Shown in pieces: positions 58,545 to 64,000 of a DNA stretch of 64,000 bases; position 1 is the stretch's first letter; every line of letters starts with the position of its first letter. A model generated the notes under the pieces. The model was not told where the DNA came from and made no database searches. It saw only the letters and a list, made by a program, of their open reading frames with translations. Origin of the DNA: Prochlorococcus sp. AG-355-B23 (GTDB taxonomy: Bacteria; Cyanobacteriota; Cyanobacteriia; PCC-6307; Cyanobiaceae); assembly GCA_003280935.1 (NCBI GenBank), contig QCDJ01000002.1, forward strand, positions 1 to 64,000. Direction: 5' to 3'. Made by a program: the position numbers and the translations under genes.

Positions 58545-59598
58545 CCTCTATTATGTCCCGTTTATGAATTTCAAAAGGCAAAAAGTGTATCTCAGATTTA
58601 TCTCGAAAAGTAAAATCAGCAATTTTCTCTAAATTATTATTTTCAAAAACATTTATTCCAAGTTCTCCGATAGTAGTTGGCAAATTCAATTCTTTCATAA
58701 GTACAAATAGTTGTTTAATTGATTGATCAGCTAATTTATTATTATTTTTCATTTCTTCTATTCTTAATTGCAATAATAAACCAACCCCAACAATCTCACC
58801 ATGTAAGAATTTATTAGGGGTGATTATCTGAGTAATTGCATTATGAATAGCATGTGCTGCTGCAGTTCTACATTTTTCTCCACCAATACCGCCAACTAAT
58901 CCTGCTGTAAGTCCACATGCTTCTATAGTATTTTGCCAAGATGGATTATTTTCAAATTGACCTTTAAATGCTTTTCCTCCATCTATTAATAATTGATCTC
59001 TTAAAACTCTTGATATCTGAATTGCTTGTTGAACAAGACCGTCATCTATTTTTGAACTTGTTATTGAGGATTCGTACCATTTTGCCAAGGCATCTGCTAT
59101 GCCACTTGCAAGTGTTCTTGATGGAGCTGTTTGAATAAATTTATGATCAAAAACTAGTATTTTCGGACAAGATCCTAATGCAACATCTTTTATAAATTGA
59201 CCATCCTTTGTATAAATATTCGATAAGGCTGTCCAACCAGCACATGTAGAGGCGCTAAGGGGAACTGTAATACAAGGGATATTAAGAGAATCGGCTATAT
59301 ATTTTCCAGAGTCTAGAACTTTGCCACCTCCAGCTGCGATAACACAATCATTATTATACTTTGAAATAATATTCTTAACTCTTGAAAGATCTTCGTAACA
59401 ACAATCAAATTGTAAATTAGCAGAATTTACATTAAGTTTTTGATTTTTTAAATCATTAAAAATATTATTTCTCAAATTATTCGTTTGGGTCCCTCTACCA
59501 AGAATTAATGGACTTTTAGTTAATTTAGTAATTTGAGGTAAAGATTTTTCCCAAGCAGAATTTCCCCTGTATATAGTTTCTGGAGAGATAGACTGCAT
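58507..59598 (-). CDS. Iron-containing/glycerol dehydrogenase-like oxidoreductase
   Basis: 363 residues. NAD site VIAAGGGKVLDSGKYIAD near 88-105, PLSASTCAGWTALSNIY near 115-131, metal-binding residues in SGIADALAKW near 163, AHAIHNAI near 244 and HGEIVGVG near 258. It fits the GldA-like iron/zinc-dependent dehydrogenases. The substrate could be glycerol or a related polyol. The 3' end overlaps the hydrolase by 38 bases. Confidence 0.87.
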   Translation of the reverse strand: MQSISPETIYRGNSAWEKSLPQITKLTKSPLILGRGTQTNNLRNNIFNDLKNQKLNVNSANLQFDCCYEDLSRVKNIISKYNNDCVIAAGGGKVLDSGKYIADSLNIPCITVPLSASTCAGWTALSNIYTKDGQFIKDVALGSCPKILVFDHKFIQTAPSRTLASGIADALAKWYESSITSSKIDDGLVQQAIQISRVLRDQLLIDGGKAFKGQFENNPSWQNTIEACGLTAGLVGGIGGEKCRTAAAHAIHNAITQIITPNKFLHGEIVGVGLLLQLRIEEMKNNNKLADQSIKQLFVLMKELNLPTTIGELGINVFENNNLEKIADFTFRDKSEIHFLPFEIHKRDIIEVVSNFEQQKIKT

Positions 59599-59613
59599 AT
59601 TTACTTTGAATAA

Positions 59614-62139
59614 TTAGAAGTTAGCACCTGCTAACTCTTGAGAAGATTCTTCAGAAGAAATATTTATTGTAACTTTTTTATTATCATCTATATCAACTAA
59701 AGCATTATCTCCATCTTTTATTCTCCCAGAAAGAACTTCTTCAGCCAAGCTATCTTCTAGTAAACGCATAACTGCCCTTCTCAAAGGTCTTGCTCCGTAT
59801 GAAGGATTATAACCTTCTTCAACGAGTCTTTCTTTGAAAGCATCAGTGACGTTTAATTTAATACCTTTATCCTGTAGTCGAACAAAAACTTCTTGCAACA
59901 TTATTTCAGCAATTTCTTTAACTTCATTTTTAGTTAATTGTCTGAATACAATTATTTCATCAAGCCTATTTAAAAATTCAGGCCTAAAGTATTGCTTAAG
60001 TTCTTCATTAACTAGTGATTTAATTCTGTTATATTGGCTATCTTCAACTGAATCACCTGAGAATTCGAATCCAAGTCCGCCACCACCTTTCTCGATTACT
60101 TTTGAACCGATATTAGAGGTCATTATTAACAATGTATTTTTAAAATCTACAGTTCTGCCTTTGGAGTCAGTTAATCTTCCGTCTTCTAGTAGTTGCAATA
60201 ATAAGTTAAAAACATCTGGATGCGCCTTTTCAACTTCATCAAATAAAACAACGGTATAAGGACGTCTTCTAACAGCTTCAGTAAGCTGACCACCTTCATT
60301 AAAACCAACATAACCAGGAGGCGAACCTATAAGTTTACTAACTGTATGTCTTTCCATAAATTCTGACATATCTAATCTAATCATTGCTTCTTCACTACCG
60401 AAAAAATATGAAGCCAATGATTTAGTCAATTCAGTTTTACCAACACCGGTAGGACCAGAAAAGATAAAACTAGCTATGGGTCTATTAGGATTTTTTAATC
60501 CAACTCTTGCTCTTCTTATGGCTCTTGAGACAGCTTTTACAGCTTCATCTTGTCCAATTAGCCTCTGGTGAAGTGTTTCCTCCATATTAAGAAGCTTGAC
60601 TGATTCAGTTTCTGTTAATTTCTGAACAGGAACGCCTGTCCATGAAGCCACAATATGAGCTACATCCTCTTCACTAACAAGAGGGCTTTGTAAAAGTTTT
60701 GAATCAATTTTCATAGAATTATCGGCATTAGATTGATCTCCAGCTGTAGATTCTTTTTTATTATCTAAAACCTCTTTAATTTTTGCAGACAATTCCATCT
60801 CTTTTTCGCGTAATTGGCCAGCTTGATCGAAATTTTGGTCTCTTACAGATTCTTCCTTCTGTTTTTGGACTTGTCTTAGTTCTCTATCTATTTGTTTTGC
60901 TTCAGGGGGAAGTTTAGAGTTTATTAAACGAACTCTACTTCCTGCCTCGTCGATGAGATCAATAGCCTTATCAGGTAAAAATCTGTCAGATATGTAACGG
61001 TCTCCTAAATGAGCAGCGGCCTCTAGCGCATCATCAGTAATTTTTAGACGATGGTGTTGTTCGTAACGCTCTCTAAGACCTTTTAGAATTTCGATTGTAT
61101 CTTCAATAGATGGCTCGCCTACCATAACAGGCTGGAATCTTCTCTCCAAAGCAGCATCTCTTTCGATATGTTTTCTATATTCATCTAGAGTTGTTGCTCC
61201 AATACATTGGAGTTCCCCTCTAGCTAATGCTGGCTTAAGTATATTTGCTGCATCTATAGCTCCTTCAGCAGCTCCAGCACCAATTAAAGTATGAACTTCA
61301 TCTATGACAAGAATGACGTTACCTGCTGATTTAATTTCTTCCATTATTTTTTTTAACCTTTCTTCAAATTCACCTCTATATTTTGTTCCTGCTACCAAAA
61401 GACCTATATCAAGAGTTAAAACTCTTTTATCTTCAAGGATGTCTGGAATATCCCCAGTTTGTATTCTTTGAGCCAAACCTTCAGCGATAGCTGTTTTACC
61501 TACACCCGGTTCCCCAATAAGAACAGGATTATTTTTTGTCCTCCTACCAAGTATTTGAACTACACGATCTATTTCTGAATGGCGTCCAACGACTGGATCT
61601 AATTTTGATTCACTTGCTAATTTTGTTAAATTTGTTCCGAATTCGTCAAGAGTAGCAGTTTTTAAGTTGCCCTTATTTGTACTGGCCCCTGTACCAACTT
61701 CGGCTGTTTCTCCTAGCATCCTGATAACTTGAGTTCTAACTTTTGTAAGGTCAATATTAAGATTTTCAAGAACTCTTGCAGCCACACCTTCACCTTCTCT
61801 TATTAAACCTAACAATAAATGTTCTGTACCAATGTAATTGTGCCCTAGTTGTCGAGCCTCTTCTAAAGATAGTTCTAAAACTCTTTTAGCCCTTGGAGTA
61901 AAAGGTATTTCTACAGCCACAAACCCAGAACCTCTACCTATTATCTTTTCCACTTCTATTCTTGAATCTTTTAAATTAACTCCAAGTGATTTAAGTACTT
62001 TCGCTGCGACCCCAGTTCCCTCTCCAATTAACCCCAAAAGAATTTGTTCAGTACCAACAAAATTATGCCCAAGTCTTCTAGCTTCCTCTTGAGCAAGCAT
62101 AATGACTTTTATAGCCTTTTCAGTAAATCTTTCAAACAT
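59614..62139 (-). CDS. clpC: ATP-dependent Clp protease ATPase subunit ClpC
   Basis: 841 residues, full length. Two Clp_N repeats (about 1-145), D1 AAA+ with Walker A GEPGVGKT near 209 and [12 protein letters not shown], a UVR linker ([19 protein letters not shown], about 425-443), D2 with Walker A GPTGVGKT near 550 and [11 protein letters not shown], then the C-terminal lid. It unfolds substrates for ClpP/R in the essential chloroplast-type system. A strong promoter match lies immediately upstream. Confidence 0.98.
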   Translation of the reverse strand: MFERFTEKAIKVIMLAQEEARRLGHNFVGTEQILLGLIGEGTGVAAKVLKSLGVNLKDSRIEVEKIIGRGSGFVAVEIPFTPRAKRVLELSLEEARQLGHNYIGTEHLLLGLIREGEGVAARVLENLNIDLTKVRTQVIRMLGETAEVGTGASTNKGNLKTATLDEFGTNLTKLASESKLDPVVGRHSEIDRVVQILGRRTKNNPVLIGEPGVGKTAIAEGLAQRIQTGDIPDILEDKRVLTLDIGLLVAGTKYRGEFEERLKKIMEEIKSAGNVILVIDEVHTLIGAGAAEGAIDAANILKPALARGELQCIGATTLDEYRKHIERDAALERRFQPVMVGEPSIEDTIEILKGLRERYEQHHRLKITDDALEAAAHLGDRYISDRFLPDKAIDLIDEAGSRVRLINSKLPPEAKQIDRELRQVQKQKEESVRDQNFDQAGQLREKEMELSAKIKEVLDNKKESTAGDQSNADNSMKIDSKLLQSPLVSEEDVAHIVASWTGVPVQKLTETESVKLLNMEETLHQRLIGQDEAVKAVSRAIRRARVGLKNPNRPIASFIFSGPTGVGKTELTKSLASYFFGSEEAMIRLDMSEFMERHTVSKLIGSPPGYVGFNEGGQLTEAVRRRPYTVVLFDEVEKAHPDVFNLLLQLLEDGRLTDSKGRTVDFKNTLLIMTSNIGSKVIEKGGGGLGFEFSGDSVEDSQYNRIKSLVNEELKQYFRPEFLNRLDEIIVFRQLTKNEVKEIAEIMLQEVFVRLQDKGIKLNVTDAFKERLVEEGYNPSYGARPLRRAVMRLLEDSLAEEVLSGRIKDGDNALVDIDDNKKVTINISSEESSQELAGANF

Positions 62140-62152
62140 TAGAAGATAAATC

Positions 62153-62181
62153 CTATTAATAACCTACCAGTAATATGTCAA
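62153..62181 (-). promoter_or_regulatory. Strong sigma70-type promoter candidate for clpC
   Basis: On the minus strand TTGACA (62181-62176), an exact -35 consensus, then a 17-base spacer and TAATAG (62158-62153). The predicted start, near 62146, leaves only about seven bases before the ATG at 62139, so the transcript would be nearly leaderless. Confidence 0.6.
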
Positions 62182-62316
62182 TTTTGTGTTCAGAATGAGC
62201 TTTTGTGAATACCCAAAAGTATAATTTATCAAATTAAATTGAACTTTTTTAGTGATATAGCAAGAAATTACAGTAATTTCAAGGATTCTGGTTATCCGAA
62301 CAAATAAATTTTTACA

Positions 62317-62757
62317 TTATTTTGTTGTTAATTTTTTTTCTTTTAAAAGAGCATGTGAACCATCTTTATAATAATTTTTTCTTATCCCCACAGTAGAAAA
62401 ATCAAAGCGACTGTAAAATCTTTCAGCAGTAACATTGTTCTGAGAAACCTCTAATAGTAATTTCTTTAAATTTAATTTTTCACATTTTTTTATTAAATAG
62501 CTCATAAGATAAGATCCAAATCCCTTTTTTCTAAATTTCTTATTTACAACAAAATAATTTATTTGAGCTTCATCAAGAACAACTTGAAAAACACATATAC
62601 CAATGACTAAATTTTTAATTAATAATCCAAAGATTTTTGTACCATCTTTTTTGAATTCGTTAGCCCATTGTTCTTTACTCCATAGCGAAATCGTATTTGA
62701 ATCTAATTCATAACATAAATCAATATCTTTCTTATTTATTTGTTTAATAAATATCAT
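62317..62757 (-). CDS. rimI: Ribosomal-protein-alanine acetyltransferase RimI-like GNAT
   Basis: 146 residues. GNAT features: YFVVNKKFRKKGFGSYLMSYLI near 69-90 (acetyl-CoA-binding R/Q-x-x-G-x-G/A region) and LEVSQNNVTAERFYSRFDFSTVGIRKNYY near 102-130, which is the RimI pattern (N...A...FY...GF). It acetylates the N-terminus of ribosomal protein S18 or similar substrates. It is divergent from lysA. Confidence 0.85.
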   Translation of the reverse strand: MIFIKQINKKDIDLCYELDSNTISLWSKEQWANEFKKDGTKIFGLLIKNLVIGICVFQVVLDEAQINYFVVNKKFRKKGFGSYLMSYLIKKCEKLNLKKLLLEVSQNNVTAERFYSRFDFSTVGIRKNYYKDGSHALLKEKKLTTK

Positions 62758-62844
62758 TTATTATGTATTTATATCTAGAAAGTTCAAATCTAAAGTCATT
62801 ATAAAATATGACAGTTTTGGCAAAGCTTTTTTTAAATTTCTCCC

Positions 62845-64000
62845 ATGAAAGAAAAACAATCTTTTTTAAAACAAAAAATTGACTTGGAAAGTCCTAACAG
62901 AAATATTATTCCTATTTCGACATCTATTGAAGGAGATGGGAAATTGTCAGTTGGTGGATGTTCTATTGAAGAACTAGTTAAAAAATATGATTCTCCTCTT
63001 TATATCTTAGATGAAATCACTTTAAGAAATTCTTGTAAAGCGTACAAAAAAGCTTTAGAAAAGTATTACCCAGGAAAATCTATGCCAATTTATGCTTCCA
63101 AGGCAAATAGTTCCATTTTCATGAGTAGTCTTGTTTCCTCTGAAGGTTTAGGACTTGATGCTGTTTCAGAAGGGGAACTATTAACTGCTATTAAGGGCGG
63201 AGTTCCAAATGAAAAAATTGTTTTTCATGGTAACAACAAATCAGACAAAGAATTAGAATTCGCAGTAAGAAATAACATTAAGGTTATTGTAGATAATGAT
63301 TACGACTTAGTAAGATTAGATGAGATCTCAAATTCATTTAATCATGATTTAGAAATAATGATTCGCTTTACTCCTGGGATAGAATGTCATACACATGAAT
63401 ATATTAGAACTGGATCATTTGATAGCAAATTTGGTTTCGGGATAGAATATTTAAATATATTATTTAACAGAATCAGCAATACAAAACACCTAAAATTAAA
63501 AGGTTTACATGCTCATATTGGTTCACAGATTTTTGAACTAGACCCTCATAAGGATCTGGGATTAATAATGGTAAAAGTTATCTTAGACGCCAAAAAATTT
63601 GGTCATAATATTGAGGAACTAAATGTTGGCGGGGGTTTAGGTATCAGGTATACAGAAAGTGATGATCCTCCTTCAATTGATGAATGGATTAAAACAATTT
63701 CTTCTTCCGTTGTTGAAGCTTGTAAAAAATACAACTTAGATTTTCCCACATTAATGTGCGAACCTGGTAGATCTATTGTATCTACAGCAGGTATAACCAT
63801 TTACAAAATTGGTGCTTTCAAAGAAATTCCCGGCATCAGAACATATTTATCTGTTGATGGTGGTATGAGTGATAATCCAAGACCAATTACATATCAATCA
63901 AATTATTCTGCATGTTTAGTAAGTAATCCACTTAATATTAATTCCAAAAATAAATATACTATTGCTGGTAAGCACTGCGAATCGGGAGATGTTTTGTTTA
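62845..64000 (+). CDS. lysA: Diaminopimelate decarboxylase (5' part, truncated by the window)
   Basis: Open from the ATG at 62845 to the window end, 385 full codons. The PLP lysine sits in PIYASKANSS near residue 84, with the conserved HIGSQIF near 229, GGGLGIRY near 266, EPGRSIV near 311 and CESGDVLF at the cut end. It converts meso-diaminopimelate to lysine. About 70 residues of the C-terminus are missing from the window. Confidence 0.96.
   Translation, partial: MKEKQSFLKQKIDLESPNRNIIPISTSIEGDGKLSVGGCSIEELVKKYDSPLYILDEITLRNSCKAYKKALEKYYPGKSMPIYASKANSSIFMSSLVSSEGLGLDAVSEGELLTAIKGGVPNEKIVFHGNNKSDKELEFAVRNNIKVIVDNDYDLVRLDEISNSFNHDLEIMIRFTPGIECHTHEYIRTGSFDSKFGFGIEYLNILFNRISNTKHLKLKGLHAHIGSQIFELDPHKDLGLIMVKVILDAKKFGHNIEELNVGGGLGIRYTESDDPPSIDEWIKTISSSVVEACKKYNLDFPTLMCEPGRSIVSTAGITIYKIGAFKEIPGIRTYLSVDGGMSDNPRPITYQSNYSACLVSNPLNINSKNKYTIAGKHCESGDVLF

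Overview
The window looks like a stretch of a Prochlorococcus marinus chromosome, probably a high-light type. The DNA is AT-rich, genes are packed tightly and intergenic gaps are very small. The gene set is that of a free-living marine picocyanobacterium: chlI, petG, petH, crtE, a lycopene cyclase, sasA, clpC, opcA-zwf and a cytochrome cM-like gene. The small RNA Yfr1 lies between guaB and trxA. The ferredoxin-NADP reductase has no phycobilisome-linker domain. Assignment is by recognition only; the clade was not computed.

Layout. (1) 1-7132 (-) is the 5' part of a giant, window-truncated gene for an RTX/hemolysin-type calcium-binding protein (at least 2,377 residues). It carries two perfectly identical in-frame tandem DNA duplications and one older, diverged one. 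It is divergent from 7188-8273, a putative outer-membrane beta-barrel protein with a coiled-coil repeat stalk. This is the accessory, most unusual part. (2) 8378-9302 holds small cyanobacterial proteins. (3) 9440-12685 is an operon of circularly permuted ATP-grasp, alpha-E and transglutaminase-like proteins, followed by a cupin-like protein and a lumenal pentapeptide protein. (4) 13955-21433 holds a PfkB kinase, MFS transporter, DUF1400 hydrolase, and a peptide-type ABC binding protein and permease. (5) 21499-29802 is a largely leftward housekeeping run: hom, sufE-like, folate cyclo-ligase, ruvC, chlI, trmJ-like, cytM-like, rsmD, hisH, trxA, yfr1, guaB, with the tiny petG inserted on the other strand. 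(6) 29984-41631 holds gyrA, lycopene cyclase, a GH57 enzyme, leuA, a 7TM-HD hydrolase, folD, crtE and a DUF212 protein. (7) 41628-47088 is the opcA-zwf reductant module with cobB, and petH. (8) 47270-57587 holds an SRPBCC protein, tRNA-Glu, sasA, prs, malQ, a UbiB-family kinase, a PLP decarboxylase and cdsA. (9) 57600-64000 holds a hydrolase/dehydrogenase pair, clpC, rimI and the 5' part of lysA.

How the genes work together. Zwf and OpcA (oxidative pentose phosphate entry), PetH (NADPH from ferredoxin), PetG and cytochrome cM, MalQ and GH57 (glycogen), and SasA (clock output) cover the light/dark carbon and electron economy. ChlI, CrtE, lycopene cyclase and the tRNA-Glu that starts tetrapyrrole synthesis feed pigments. 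The RTX protein and the barrel protein look like a cell-surface or secreted system distinct from this core. No stretch longer than 300 bases lacks a gene. Genome compaction shows as three 4-base tail-to-tail stop-codon overlaps, a 24-base petG/rsmD overlap, and one divergent pair whose GTG starts are two bases apart.
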